From assembly GCF_900095725.1 (NCBI RefSeq), contig NZ_FMMP01000015.1:164364-228363 (forward strand): 64,000 nt of DNA. Direction: 5' to 3'. Below the pieces are notes generated by a model. That model was given only the letters and a program-made list of their open reading frames with translations, was not told where the DNA came from and did no database searches. Both the position numbers and the translations under genes were made by a program. Below, in pieces: positions 17,908 through 25,969 of this stretch (position 1 is its first letter; every line of letters begins with the position of its first letter). The DNA comes from Cellulosilyticum sp. I15G10I2 (GTDB taxonomy: Bacteria > Bacillota > Clostridia > Lachnospirales > Cellulosilyticaceae).

Positions 17908-18822
17908 ATGAAAAAAATTATTGTATTATTAATTGTATTAACATTATCTTTAGGTGTTTTTGCAGGATGTGCAGCTAAAAATTCAGAGCCAAAGGCAGAA
18001 GGCAATACAGCCTCAAAACAAATAGGACTTGTTATTTCAACACTTAACAACCCATTTTTTGTAACACTAAAAGAAGGTGCTGAAGAAGAGGCGAAAGCAT
18101 TAGGCTATGAGCTTGTTGTATTAGATTCACAAAATGATCCAAGCAAAGAAATGTCAAATGTAGAGGACCTTTTAACTAGAAATGTAGCTGTTCTTTTAAT
18201 TAACCCTACAGATTCAAACTCTGTTGGTAATGCAGTGAAATTAGCTAATAATAAAAAAATACCAGTTATTACTCTAGACCGTGGTGCAGATTCAGGTGAA
18301 ATCGTTACACATATTGCATCTGATAACGTTGCTGGAGGGAAGATGGCAGGAGAATATATTGTAGAGCAGCTTGGCGGCAAAGGTAATGTGGTAGAGCTTG
18401 AAGGGATTGCTGGAGCATCAGCGGCAAGAGACCGTGGAAATGGTTTTAATGAAGCGATCAAAGGATCGGGCATTGAAGTTATAGCAAAACAAACAGCTGA
18501 TTTTGACAGAACTAAAGGACTTTCAGTTATGGAAAATATTCTTCAGGCACAGCCTAATATTGATGCTGTATTTGCACACAATGATGAAATGGCATTAGGA
18601 GCATTAAAAGCTATTCAAGCATCAGGAAGAAACATTATGGTTGTTGGTTTTGATGCGACAGACGATGCAGTAAAAGCAGTGGAAAACGGAGAAATGGCAG
18701 CTACAGTTGCACAACAACCTTCTTTAATTGGTTCAGCAGGTATTCGATATGCAGATAAAATTATTAAAGGTGAAACAGTAGAAAATGCTGTACCAATTGA
18801 ATTGCAATTAATTAAAAAGTAA
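17908..18822 (+). CDS. rbsB: Ribose-binding lipoprotein
   Basis: 304-residue substrate-binding protein of the ribose importer. Signal peptide with lipobox FAGC (Cys21), then a type I periplasmic-binding fold: [36 protein letters not shown], and [13 protein letters not shown]. These segments carry the pentose-contacting positions of RbsB proteins. Start ATG follows TAGGAGGAAGA. It is the last gene of the operon and is followed by a hairpin terminator. Confidence 0.95.
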   Translation: MKKIIVLLIVLTLSLGVFAGCAAKNSEPKAEGNTASKQIGLVISTLNNPFFVTLKEGAEEEAKALGYELVVLDSQNDPSKEMSNVEDLLTRNVAVLLINPTDSNSVGNAVKLANNKKIPVITLDRGADSGEIVTHIASDNVAGGKMAGEYIVEQLGGKGNVVELEGIAGASAARDRGNGFNEAIKGSGIEVIAKQTADFDRTKGLSVMENILQAQPNIDAVFAHNDEMALGALKAIQASGRNIMVVGFDATDDAVKAVENGEMAATVAQQPSLIGSAGIRYADKIIKGETVENAVPIELQLIKK

Positions 18823-18847
18823 AAATGCTATGATTTAATTACTAATA

Positions 18848-18879
18848 GAGCTGACAACGTTCTTTAACGGTGTCAGCTC
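18848..18879 (+). terminator. Terminator of rbs operon
   Basis: GAGCTGACA / TGTCAGCTC stem around a 14-nt loop, followed by TATTTATAAT. Moderate U-tract. Confidence 0.75.
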
Positions 18880-18936
18880 TATTTATAATATGCTACTGGT
18901 TTATCATTATCTTATACATCATTTCATAGAAACGAA

Positions 18937-18964
18937 TTGACAAAAATTATTATCGTGATAAAAT
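18937..18964 (+). promoter_or_regulatory. Promoter with embedded TTATC-GT-GATAA operator
   Basis: TTGACA (18937-18942), 16-bp spacer, TAAAAT (18959-18964). The spacer contains the perfect dyad TTATC-GT-GATAA (18949-18960), and a similar TTATTACGATAA follows just before the start codon. TTATTAT-type sites recur before tnaA, suggesting that the YheO-type regulator binds here. Confidence 0.6.
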
Positions 18965-19008
18965 AATCTTAAGGTTAGATATTTTTATTACGATAAGAGG
19001 TGGTGGGT

Positions 19009-19683
19009 ATGACAGGCGAATTTGATTTTTCATCCTATATTCATTTGGTCGATTTTTTAGGAGCTTGCTTTGGAGAAAACACAGAAGTCGTATTGCATAG
19101 TTTTGAAGATATGAACCATTCCGTTATTGCAATACATAATGGACATATCAGCGGCAGAAAAATTGGTGCACCACTCACTAAGTTTGCATTATCAAAATTA
19201 AAAGACAAAGGAAAAGAAGGCCCGCCATACTATTTGAATTACTTGGGCATGTCCGAAAACAATATTTCGTTAAGATCCAGCAGTTTTTTTATATTAGACA
19301 AGCAAGGTAATCCTAGAGGGATGTTATGTATTAATACAGATGTGACAAAGTACCAGCAAGCGGCAGAGTTATTGCAGAAATTAGCTTTTATGCCATCGAC
19401 GTACTCTGAAGAAAAGGAAAATAATAATAGTATTGAAGTTTTTCAAGCGACATATGAAGAGGTGATTCAGGGCATAATTAATGATGTCACCCAATCCGCA
19501 GGCGTAGCAGTGGAGCGTTTAACTGTGGACGAGAAGGTTGAGATTGTAAAACGTCTCAATGATGAAAAGTTTTTTCTTATAAAAGGCGCTGTAAGCCAGG
19601 TTTCGGATATGTTAGGCGTTTCTGAAGCCACCGTGTATAGATACTTAAGTAACATTAATAAAAAAATGAAGAATGGAGAATAA
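19009..19683 (+). CDS. YheO/DauR-type transcription regulator (PAS-like + HTH)
   Basis: 224-residue regulator with an N-terminal YheO-like PAS domain (about 10-125: NTEVVLHSFEDMNHSVIAI, GMLCINTDVT) and a C-terminal helix-turn-helix (about 160-220: AVSQVSDMLGVSEATVYRYLSNI). Relatives include DauR, which controls D-arginine use; members sense small metabolites and often sit beside ridA. I start at ATG 19009, spaced correctly after AAGAGGTGG; two GTG codons upstream fall inside the ribosome site. ridA begins 2 bp after the stop. Position and shared sites suggest it also controls tryptophanase at 20376. Confidence 0.87.
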   Translation: MTGEFDFSSYIHLVDFLGACFGENTEVVLHSFEDMNHSVIAIHNGHISGRKIGAPLTKFALSKLKDKGKEGPPYYLNYLGMSENNISLRSSSFFILDKQGNPRGMLCINTDVTKYQQAAELLQKLAFMPSTYSEEKENNNSIEVFQATYEEVIQGIINDVTQSAGVAVERLTVDEKVEIVKRLNDEKFFLIKGAVSQVSDMLGVSEATVYRYLSNINKKMKNGE

Positions 19684-19685
19684 CT

Positions 19686-20069
19686 ATGAGCAAAAAAATA
19701 ATTAATGCAGAGGCAGCACCAGCTGCAATAGGACCTTATTCACATGCAGTGGATACTGGCCTCGGTTTTATTATCACATCAGGTCAAATTCCGATTGATC
19801 CTGCAACAGGTGAACTCGTCCCTGGCGGAATTGAAGCGCAAACAGAACAAGTATTTGCAAATTTAAAGGCAGTTCTTGAAGAGGCAGGGTCTTCTTTTGA
19901 TAAAGTCGTAAAAGCAACTGTATTTTTACAAGATTTAAAAGATTTTGTTGCAGTAAACAACATCTATGCAAAATATTTAGGTGTTGATTCGCCAGCACGT
20001 TCAGCTGTACAAGTAGCAGGGCTGCCAAAAGGTTCCCTGGTTGAAATAGAAGTTATTGCATTAAAGTAA
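19686..20069 (+). CDS. ridA: RidA enamine/imine deaminase
   Basis: 127-residue RidA (YjgF/YER057c) protein. It hydrolyses reactive 2-aminoacrylate and related enamines released by PLP enzymes that eliminate from serine, cysteine or tryptophan. Family marks: APAAIGPYSHAVD, the carboxylate-binding ARSAVQVAGLPKG (Arg near residue 104), and VEIEVIALK at the end. Translation is coupled to the regulator (GGAGAATAACTATG spans the junction). The next gene is tryptophanase, whose chemistry makes 2-aminoacrylate, so the placement is functionally sensible. Confidence 0.95.
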   Translation: MSKKIINAEAAPAAIGPYSHAVDTGLGFIITSGQIPIDPATGELVPGGIEAQTEQVFANLKAVLEEAGSSFDKVVKATVFLQDLKDFVAVNNIYAKYLGVDSPARSAVQVAGLPKGSLVEIEVIALK

Positions 20070-20163
20070 TTAAATAGAATAACAACTAATTATTATAGTA
20101 ATAAATGGTTATTAACTGAAATAAGCAGTATTTCCTTATGATAAGAATAATAAAAAGAATTAT

Positions 20164-20209
20164 CAAGCCTTGATTTTGTTGATTTTAAACAAAATTAAGG
20201 CTTTTTTTA
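20164..20209 (+). terminator. Terminator after ridA
   Basis: AAGCCTTGATTTTGTT / AACAAAATTAAGGCTT stem (one G-U pair) with an 8-9 nt loop and a T-run (TTTTTTTATTTTG). Confidence 0.9.
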
Positions 20210-20226
20210 TTTTGTTTGCAGTGGTA

Positions 20227-20255
20227 TTGACAAATGGGCTGAAAAGTTATATATT
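20227..20255 (+). promoter_or_regulatory. tnaA promoter
   Basis: TTGACA (20227-20232), 17-bp spacer, TATATT (20250-20255), leaving a leader of about 115 nt before the ATG. Confidence 0.8.
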
Positions 20256-20272
20256 AATATTGTAATAGAAAA

Positions 20273-20312
20273 TTATTATCGAAATAAAAATTTATTATCT
20301 GCGTTATAATAA
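20273..20312. promoter_or_regulatory. TTATTAT repeats downstream of tnaA promoter
   Basis: TTATTATC at 20273-20280 and an inverted repeat TTATTAT-CTGCGTT-ATAATAA at 20292-20312. They lie just after the likely transcription start, where a bound repressor would block elongation. The same TTATTATCG motif is in the promoter of the YheO-type gene. Confidence 0.5.
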
Positions 20313-20375
20313 ATTTTGCATAATGCTAAAGTTTATATAACGTATACATATTAATCTAAAACGGAGGAATTTGTT

Positions 20376-21764
20376 ATGTCTAATGCAAAACACCCAGCAG
20401 AACCATTTAAAATCAAAATGATAGAACCACTTAATATCACAACGAGAGAACAAAGAGAAAAGGCTTTAAAAGAAGCAGGGTATAATCCATTTTTATTAAA
20501 ATCAAAAGATGTATATATTGATTTGCTTACAGATAGCGGAACAGGTGCTATGAGCGATAACCAATGGGCAGGACTTATGTTAGGTGACGAAGCCTATGCA
20601 GGAAGCAAGAACTTCTATAATATCTGTGATGCGGTTAAGGATATTTTTGAGTACAACTATGTAGTACCAACACATCAGGGCAGGGGAGCAGAACAGGTAT
20701 TATTCCCGCTATTATTAACACCAGGACAGTATGTATGCAGCAATCATCATTTCGATACAACTAAAGCCCATGTAGAGCTCTCAGGAGCAAAGGCTAGAAA
20801 TTTCCTCATCCCAGAGGCTACAGACACAGGAACATACTATGACTTTAAAGGTAACTTTAACATCCCAGCACTTGAAGCTTTTATTGAAGAAGTTGGATCA
20901 GAAAATGTCGCATTTTTTATTATGACAGTGACGAATAACTCAGCTGGCGGACAACCTGTTTCAATGGCAAACATGAAAGAATTGAAAAGGGTTGCTGATA
21001 AATATGGTAAGAGAATTGTAATGGATTCTGCAAGATTTGCAGAGAATGCAATGTTTATTAAGCAAAGAGAGCCGGGCTATGAGAATACTTCTGTAAAAGA
21101 TATTATTACTGAAATGTACTCTTATGCAGATATGTTAACGATGAGTGCAAAAAAAGATGCGATTGTTAATATGGGTGGTATGATTGCTATTAAAAATGAT
21201 GAAGAAATATATAGAGGTGCACAAGCAAGATGTGTACCCATGGAAGGCTTCGCGACTTACGGGGGTTTATCAGGAAGAGATATGGAAGCACTCGCTAGAG
21301 GCTTATACGAAGGTATTGATGAAGACTATTTAGCTTATAGATTAGGTCAGATTAAATATCTAGGGGATAAATTGATGGAAATAGGTGTACCTATCCAGTA
21401 TCCAACGGGTGGTCATGCGGTTTTCGTAGATGCCAGAAAAATTTTACCTGATATGCCAGGCTATGAATTTCCTGCACAAGCAATATGTAATGCGCTTTAT
21501 CTAGAATCAGGCGTTAGACCTGTTGAAATAGGCTCTTTCCTACTAGGCCGAAATCCTCAAACAGGGGAACAAGAAGAGTCAGCACTTGAGCTTGTAAGAC
21601 TGACTATTCCGAGAAGAGTTTACACACAAAGTCATATGGATGAAATCGTTGAAGGGTTTAAAGAAGTAATGGCGCATAAAGATGAGTTAGTTGGATTAAC
21701 CTTTGATTATGAACCACCAGTACTTAGACATTTCTTAGCAAGACTCAGACCATTAAACAAATAA
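20376..21764 (+). CDS. tnaA: Tryptophanase
   Basis: 462-residue PLP-dependent beta-eliminating lyase that splits tryptophan into indole, pyruvate and ammonia. Family motifs: [44 protein letters not shown], and SAKKDA with PLP lysine Lys260. Tyrosine phenol-lyase is the close alternative. Against it, TPL has an Arg after the Glu in GVRSMERG to bind the phenol, whereas this protein has [14 protein letters not shown] (Ile385), and its tail [11 protein letters not shown] is tryptophanase-like. It follows ridA and precedes an NSS amino-acid transporter, though a strong terminator separates it from the latter. Confidence 0.9.
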   Translation: MSNAKHPAEPFKIKMIEPLNITTREQREKALKEAGYNPFLLKSKDVYIDLLTDSGTGAMSDNQWAGLMLGDEAYAGSKNFYNICDAVKDIFEYNYVVPTHQGRGAEQVLFPLLLTPGQYVCSNHHFDTTKAHVELSGAKARNFLIPEATDTGTYYDFKGNFNIPALEAFIEEVGSENVAFFIMTVTNNSAGGQPVSMANMKELKRVADKYGKRIVMDSARFAENAMFIKQREPGYENTSVKDIITEMYSYADMLTMSAKKDAIVNMGGMIAIKNDEEIYRGAQARCVPMEGFATYGGLSGRDMEALARGLYEGIDEDYLAYRLGQIKYLGDKLMEIGVPIQYPTGGHAVFVDARKILPDMPGYEFPAQAICNALYLESGVRPVEIGSFLLGRNPQTGEQEESALELVRLTIPRRVYTQSHMDEIVEGFKEVMAHKDELVGLTFDYEPPVLRHFLARLRPLNK

Positions 21765-21780
21765 TACATTTAGTTTTTAA

Positions 21781-21837
21781 AAACCCTCTTGAATCTTAAT
21801 AGCAACAATCTACTATTTAAGGTTTGAGAGGGTTTTT
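21781..21837 (+). terminator. Terminator after tnaA
   Basis: Long imperfect stem starting AAACCCTCTTGAATCTTAA and closing with AAGGTTTGAGAGGGTTT plus a T-run. The transporter 40 bp downstream has no clear promoter of its own, so partial read-through is likely. Confidence 0.9.
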
Positions 21838-21875
21838 TTACAAATTTAAATCATATTATTAAGGGGGAAGCTTAT

Positions 21876-23384
21876 ATGAGAGAAAAATGGCAAAGCAGGA
21901 AAGGTTTTATCTTTGCTGCCGCAGGAGCTGCGATAGGTTTAGGAAACTTATGGAGATTTCCATTTCAAGCTTATAAAAATGGTGGAGGCGCATTCCTTCT
22001 GCCCTATTTTGTAGCATTAATTACATGTGCAATTCCACTTATGATTATGGAGTATGCCTATGGCAGGAAGATTCGAGGAGGCTCTGTAAAAGCATTCGCT
22101 GACTTAAATAAAAAAGCTGAGGTTGTTGGCTGGATTCAAGTTATGGTGCCTATTATTGTTATGATGTATTATTCTGCAATTATTGCAGTGTCGGTTATTT
22201 TTATGATTTTCTCCTTAGGGCATGCATTTGGTATGATTAACTGGCTTTCGGATCCAGGTCCAATTATGGGGATGGTTACGGGAAGTGCAGAAAATGCATT
22301 AGATCTTGGAGCGGGTATTAGTATGTACATATTAATTGCTGTTATTTTTGTTTGGCTATGTAATTGGCTGATTGTTAAGAAGGGTATCTCAGGTGGTATA
22401 GAAAAAATGTCAACCCTATTTACCCCTATGCTTATGGTATTAATGGTTGTATTTATGATTAATGCAGTGCGTCTGCAAGGTTCTACAATTGGATTAGAAG
22501 CACTTTTTAAACCAGATTTCTCAAAGATTTTAAACCCTAGTATCTGGGTTTCAGCTTATGCGCAGGTATTCTTCTCGACTACCTTAGCTGTGGGGGTTAT
22601 GATTGCATATGGTTCGTATTTACATGAAAAGGCAGATGTTGTTAATAGTGCATTTATTACTGTTTTTGCTAATGCGAGTTTTGACCTTATTGCAGGTGTA
22701 TTAGTATTCTCAACACTTGGATATTTGGTAAATAGTATAGGGGTAGAATTCACATCCTTTGGAACTGGTGCAGGCGTTGCATTTATAGCATTTCCGATTG
22801 CTATTTCAACCATGTCTCAAAATGTATTTGTTCAAGGGTTGTTAGGTTTCGTATTCTTCTTCTGTTTATTTATTGCAGGACTCTCATCAAGTATTTCAAT
22901 GCTTGAATCCTTTGCTACTGCAGCGCTTGATAAATTTAAGATCTCAAGAGAAAAACTAGTAACCATTATTTCATTAGTTGGCTTTGCAGGCAGTGCATGC
23001 TTTGCAAGCTACGCAGGATTCAACTATATCCTAGATATAGTTGATGCTTATGTAGGCAATATTATTATTGCAGGGCTGGGACTAGTAGAAGTAATCTTAA
23101 TTAGTTACATTTATGGAACAGGTAAACTAAGAGAAGAAGCTAATGCGTTTTCTGACTTTAGAGTTGGCAAATGGTGGGATTATCTACTCAGATATTTCAC
23201 ACCGCTATTACTAGGAGCAGTTGTTATTACAAATCTATTTAACTTAGTTACTGGACTATTTAATCAAGATTCTGTAGGAATTCTTTCTAACATCGTATTT
23301 GGATGGGGAACAGTATTAATTATGGTTGGTGCTTCAGTCCTATTTTATAAAAGAAAATGGACTACAGATGCACATCAAGAATAA
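21876..23384 (+). CDS. NSS-family sodium-dependent amino-acid transporter
   Basis: 502-residue sodium:neurotransmitter symporter of the LeuT fold with twelve membrane helices. The first helix has the signature AAIGLGNLWRFPFQAYKNGGGAFLLPY region (unwound substrate/Na site), followed by IMEYAYGRKIRGG. Such proteins import neutral or aromatic amino acids with Na+. Following tryptophanase, tryptophan is the likely cargo, but this is inferred from position. The start follows AAGGGGGAAGC. A MetS-like small subunit gene begins 15 bp downstream. Confidence 0.92.
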   Translation: MREKWQSRKGFIFAAAGAAIGLGNLWRFPFQAYKNGGGAFLLPYFVALITCAIPLMIMEYAYGRKIRGGSVKAFADLNKKAEVVGWIQVMVPIIVMMYYSAIIAVSVIFMIFSLGHAFGMINWLSDPGPIMGMVTGSAENALDLGAGISMYILIAVIFVWLCNWLIVKKGISGGIEKMSTLFTPMLMVLMVVFMINAVRLQGSTIGLEALFKPDFSKILNPSIWVSAYAQVFFSTTLAVGVMIAYGSYLHEKADVVNSAFITVFANASFDLIAGVLVFSTLGYLVNSIGVEFTSFGTGAGVAFIAFPIAISTMSQNVFVQGLLGFVFFFCLFIAGLSSSISMLESFATAALDKFKISREKLVTIISLVGFAGSACFASYAGFNYILDIVDAYVGNIIIAGLGLVEVILISYIYGTGKLREEANAFSDFRVGKWWDYLLRYFTPLLLGAVVITNLFNLVTGLFNQDSVGILSNIVFGWGTVLIMVGASVLFYKRKWTTDAHQE

Positions 23385-23398
23385 TTGGAGGGGATCAT

Positions 23399-23524
23399 AT
23401 GTCTACTAGTGCAATAATAATGATGATCATTGGATGCGGAACAGTCTGGGGTGGTGTTATTGTTACAATTCTTATTGCCTTGGCTGTAGAGAAAAAAAAT
23501 AATCTCAAAAAGGAAATGAATTAA
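23399..23524 (+). CDS. MetS-like small subunit of NSS transporter
   Basis: 41-residue single-span protein: a short polar start (MSTSAIIMMIIGCGTVWGGV), a hydrophobic helix to about residue 29, and a basic tail EKKNNLKKEMN. Size, one membrane span, Trp-Gly-Gly in the helix, and position just after an NSS transporter match the MetS family, whose founder is needed by the MetP methionine/alanine importer of Corynebacterium. The ribosome site TTGGAGGGGATC is strong. It probably stabilises or activates the transporter at 21876. Confidence 0.88.
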   Translation: MSTSAIIMMIIGCGTVWGGVIVTILIALAVEKKNNLKKEMN

Positions 23525-23548
23525 TGGGTAGAGGTATATAATAAATGT

Positions 23549-23591
23549 AAATGGGCTGACCTTAAACTAAACTTAGGGCAGCCCATTTATT
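23549..23591 (+). terminator. Terminator of NSS operon
   Basis: AAATGGGCTGACCTTAA / TTAGGGCAGCCCATTT stem followed by ATTGTT. Confidence 0.85.
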
Positions 23592-23609
23592 GTTCTGCTA
23601 TAATAAAAT

Positions 23610-23774
23610 CTATATAGAAAACGATTGAGTATTTTCAGTTAGATGTAGTTTGCCGAAGTCTAGCAAGAAGGGACTTAGATTTTTATAAATACAAAAGTGA
23701 GCAGGTGGAAAATCCTAAAACCTTCTTGCGGATCTATAGCCATAAATGTATAAATTTAATCGCTTTCTATATAG
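23610..23774. repeat. 165-bp interrupted inverted-repeat element
   Basis: Outer arms CTATATAGAAAACGATT (23610-23626) and AATCGCTTTCTATATAG (23758-23774) pair with one mismatch. Inner arms GCAAGAAGG (23663-23671) and CCTTCTTGC (23721-23729) pair perfectly, and TTAGATTTT (23675-23683) pairs with AAAATCCTAA (23709-23718). The nested arms around a 25-nt loop look like a MITE-type element or a structured RNA. No ORF lies inside and no clear target duplication flanks it. Confidence 0.6.
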
Positions 23775-23807
23775 TATAAATATAGGTAAAAATAGGAGAT
23801 GAATTAC

Positions 23808-24674
23808 ATGACGATAGAAATTATTCCTTTACTTGAAGGCGTATCAAATGCCACTTTAACAGCATATATTCAAGATGCATCTATGGATCAGCGCTTCCCA
23901 ATTATAAGACCGGCAATTATTATATGTCCAGGTGGGGCCTATATAGGAATCACAGAAAAAGAAGCTGAGCCGGTTGCACTAAGATTTATAGCAGCGGGAT
24001 ATCATGTGTTTGTGCTGAGATATTCCATTGGAACTCAGATTGGGAGATTTCCAGCTCCTTTTATAGATGCAGCCAAATCAGTCATGCTTATACGTGAGAA
24101 TGCCAAGAGATGGTATGTAGATGCGGATAAAATTAGTTTATGTGGATTTTCAACAGGCGGTCATAGCGCGGCGGTCTTATCTGCATCGTGGCAAGATGAT
24201 TATTTAGTAAAAGCCATTGGCGCAGATAGCCATTTATTTAAGCCTAATGCTTTGATTTTGGGGTATCCCTTATTAGATCTATATCAGTTCAAGATGAAGA
24301 GTCTTAAAAATTCCCTTGATATGCAGCCTTTATTAGAGATGATGTTTAGCGCTATATATGGCACCATAAATCCAAATGATACGCTTCTAGAGGAGTGGAG
24401 TTGTACGCGCAGAGTCACTTCAAATATGCCGCCAACCTTTTTATGGACAACTTCAGAGGATGCAGTTGTGGATGTAGAAGAAAGCCTTAATTTTGTTAAG
24501 GTTTTGGTTGCAAATAAAATTCCTTATGAGTTTCATATCTTTGAAAAAGGTGCCCATGGATTATCATTAGGAGATGAAACAGTTGGATATAAAGAGGCAG
24601 ATATGAGAAAACATGTAAATGTTCATAAGTGGGTAGACCTGGCACTGAGTTGGCTTAAGAATTTACAAGGCTGA
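23808..24674 (+). CDS. Alpha/beta-hydrolase esterase (BD-FAE-like)
   Basis: 288-residue cytoplasmic carboxylesterase-like hydrolase. Oxyanion-hole motif CPGGAY (40-45), nucleophile elbow GFSTGGHS (Ser115), probable acid Asp in TSEDAVVDVE and His in KGAHGLSL. The layout matches small acetyl-xylan or feruloyl esterases of gut anaerobes; such enzymes deacetylate imported xylo-oligosaccharides. ATG 23808 is chosen because AGGAG sits 9 bp before it; the upstream in-frame ATG at 23799 touches the ribosome site. Monocistronic, just after the inverted-repeat element. Confidence 0.88.
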   Translation: MTIEIIPLLEGVSNATLTAYIQDASMDQRFPIIRPAIIICPGGAYIGITEKEAEPVALRFIAAGYHVFVLRYSIGTQIGRFPAPFIDAAKSVMLIRENAKRWYVDADKISLCGFSTGGHSAAVLSASWQDDYLVKAIGADSHLFKPNALILGYPLLDLYQFKMKSLKNSLDMQPLLEMMFSAIYGTINPNDTLLEEWSCTRRVTSNMPPTFLWTTSEDAVVDVEESLNFVKVLVANKIPYEFHIFEKGAHGLSLGDETVGYKEADMRKHVNVHKWVDLALSWLKNLQG

Positions 24675-24767
24675 AGGGCTTAATAAAGTACCTTTACAAT
24701 TTGCTGAAAAATGGTATAATACAAACGATTAAAAAGAAACATTATTAATAGACAGGAGATGAAAGCA

Positions 24768-25673
24768 TTGAACTGGGAGCTACTTATAGGCCCTGTAGTT
24801 GGGGGTATCATAGGCTATATTACAAATGGCATAGCTATTAAAATGCTATTTAGACCATTAAACCCTATTCATATATTTGGAATAAAATTGCCGTTTACAC
24901 CAGGGATTATACCTAAAGAAAAAGGCAGGCTGGCAAGAAGTATTGGGCAAGTAGTAGGGAAAGAACTTATTAATAAAAATGTGCTTGAAAAAGTACTTTT
25001 ACAAGAAAATATATATGCGCAGATCGATCAGAAAATAGATGATGTTATTGGGCAATACGAAGCGAGTGAACTTACGGTAAAAGAACTCTCCGAGAAGATG
25101 ATTGACAGGGATTCATTAGAGGAGATAGGTATTGAGGTAGAAAAAGCACTTACAAACAAACTTTATACTAAAATAGTTGAGATGAATTTAGGGGAGATCG
25201 CCGTAACAAACCTTATAAAAGAGGTTAATAATGGACTAGATAAATCTTTATTTGGAGCATTTGCATTTTTTATTAATGATAGCCTTATAGAGAGTATCGC
25301 GCTTAAACTGGAACCTATCATTAATCAAATGGTTGAAGCCCAGGGAGAACAGCTTATAATACGTGCTGTTCAAAGAGAAGGCGAAGCGTTTTTGAATCAG
25401 CCTATTATGCATATCACGTCTTATGCAAAAGAAAAAGCAGCGCTCATAAAAGATATAGTTAGAAAAGCCTATACGTATTTTGTACAGCATAATCTAGCAC
25501 ATGCTCTAGAGATTGTGGATTTATCAAAGGTGGTAGAAGAACGTATTAATGCTTTTGATACACTTGAACTCGAGAAAATGATCTTACAGATAATGGCTAA
25601 GGAACTAAATGCTATTATATGGCTGGGTGCTTTACTCGGTGCAGTACTAGGCTGTATAATGAGTATAGTCTAA
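24768..25673 (+). CDS. DUF445 membrane protein (YheB-like), TTG start
   Basis: About 301 residues. N-terminal helix with the DUF445 signature GYITNGIAIKMLFRPL, LPFTPGIIPKEKGRLARSIG, long amphipathic helical middle region (KVLLQENIYAQIDQKIDD...), and a C-terminal membrane helix (IIWLGALLGAVLGCIMSIV). Related to B. subtilis YheB, function unknown. The AGGAG (24754-24758) touches the ATG at 24759 but is 9 bp from the in-frame TTG at 24768, so TTG is the better start. This leaves a membrane-anchored protein with both ends in the bilayer. Confidence 0.82.
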   Translation: MNWELLIGPVVGGIIGYITNGIAIKMLFRPLNPIHIFGIKLPFTPGIIPKEKGRLARSIGQVVGKELINKNVLEKVLLQENIYAQIDQKIDDVIGQYEASELTVKELSEKMIDRDSLEEIGIEVEKALTNKLYTKIVEMNLGEIAVTNLIKEVNNGLDKSLFGAFAFFINDSLIESIALKLEPIINQMVEAQGEQLIIRAVQREGEAFLNQPIMHITSYAKEKAALIKDIVRKAYTYFVQHNLAHALEIVDLSKVVEERINAFDTLELEKMILQIMAKELNAIIWLGALLGAVLGCIMSIV

Positions 25674-25726
25674 AAAGTATTTCTTTGGTAATAGTGTGTC
25701 TATATATGATTTTTGGAGGTGAGAAG

Positions 25727-25849
25727 ATGGACGAGGACAGTATAAAGAACATTAAGGGTGAGTGCGTATGGGATACGTGCGCTCATAAGATAATGGTTAT
25801 CCAACTGAAATGTTCATCTTTTCAAGTGGATCTGAAGCAGAATAGATAA
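25727..25849 (+). CDS. 40-residue leader ORF upstream of mgtE
   Basis: A frame with a strong TTTTTGGAGGTGAGAAG ribosome site starts MDEDSIKNIKGECVWDTC and ends 120 bp before mgtE. The peptide has four cysteines and no membrane span or homologue I know. Codons 8-11 form the 5' arm of a 10-bp stem whose 3' arm lies just past the stop, so translation and RNA folding are coupled. The acidic Asp-Glu-Asp right after Met resembles the acidic N-termini that make ribosomes fall off at low Mg2+, as described for the E. coli mgtL leader. A regulatory role is inferred. Confidence 0.5.
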   Translation: MDEDSIKNIKGECVWDTCAHKIMVIQLKCSSFQVDLKQNR

Positions 25850-25866
25850 CTTGACTCCTTAATGTT
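25748..25866 (+). ncRNA. Candidate structured leader of mgtE
   Basis: Closing stem AACATTAAGG (25748-25757) with CCTTAATGTT (25857-25866), perfect over 10 bp. Inside are a hairpin TGAGTGCGTAT-GGG-ATACG...CTCA (25759-25785) and GATAA-TGG-TTATC (25789-25801). The position suits a Mg2+ sensor, but the conserved M-box (ykoK) core is not visible, so it is not a normal M-box. Confidence 0.45.
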
Positions 25867-25969
25867 CCTTACTAAAAAATAGAGATTTATTAAATGGCAT
25901 AATTTATACAAATAATGAACAAGAAGCCTAGTTATTCAAAATTGATGGCTTAAAGTAGGAGGAACTACG

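Larger units (their letters stand above)
20070..20375. other. ridA-tnaA intergenic control region
   Basis: 306 bp without a gene. It contains a dyad TTATTA-TAG-TAATAA (20090-20104), the ridA terminator, a sigma-A promoter, and two further TTATTAT sites. The only ATG in the leader downstream of the promoter opens a five-codon frame without Trp, so there is no TnaC-like attenuator. Confidence 0.7.

Noticed and set aside
20256-20375. TnaC-type leader peptide before tryptophanase
   Set aside because: The only ATG in the leader after the promoter opens a five-codon frame without tryptophan, and no ribosome site or boxA/rho-type region is evident.
20376-21764. Tyrosine phenol-lyase instead of tryptophanase
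   Set aside because: The phenol-binding Arg of TPL (after Glu in the GVRSMERG region) is Ile385 here, and flanking residues match tryptophanase.
23610-23774. Intact insertion sequence
   Set aside because: Inverted arms exist, but there is no transposase frame and no convincing target-site duplication.
25740-25960. Canonical M-box Mg2+ riboswitch
   Set aside because: The conserved segments such as AGGTGAGGCTCC, GACGCCAATGGGT and GCTCTACGA are not present, despite a vaguely similar GTATGGGATACG hairpin.
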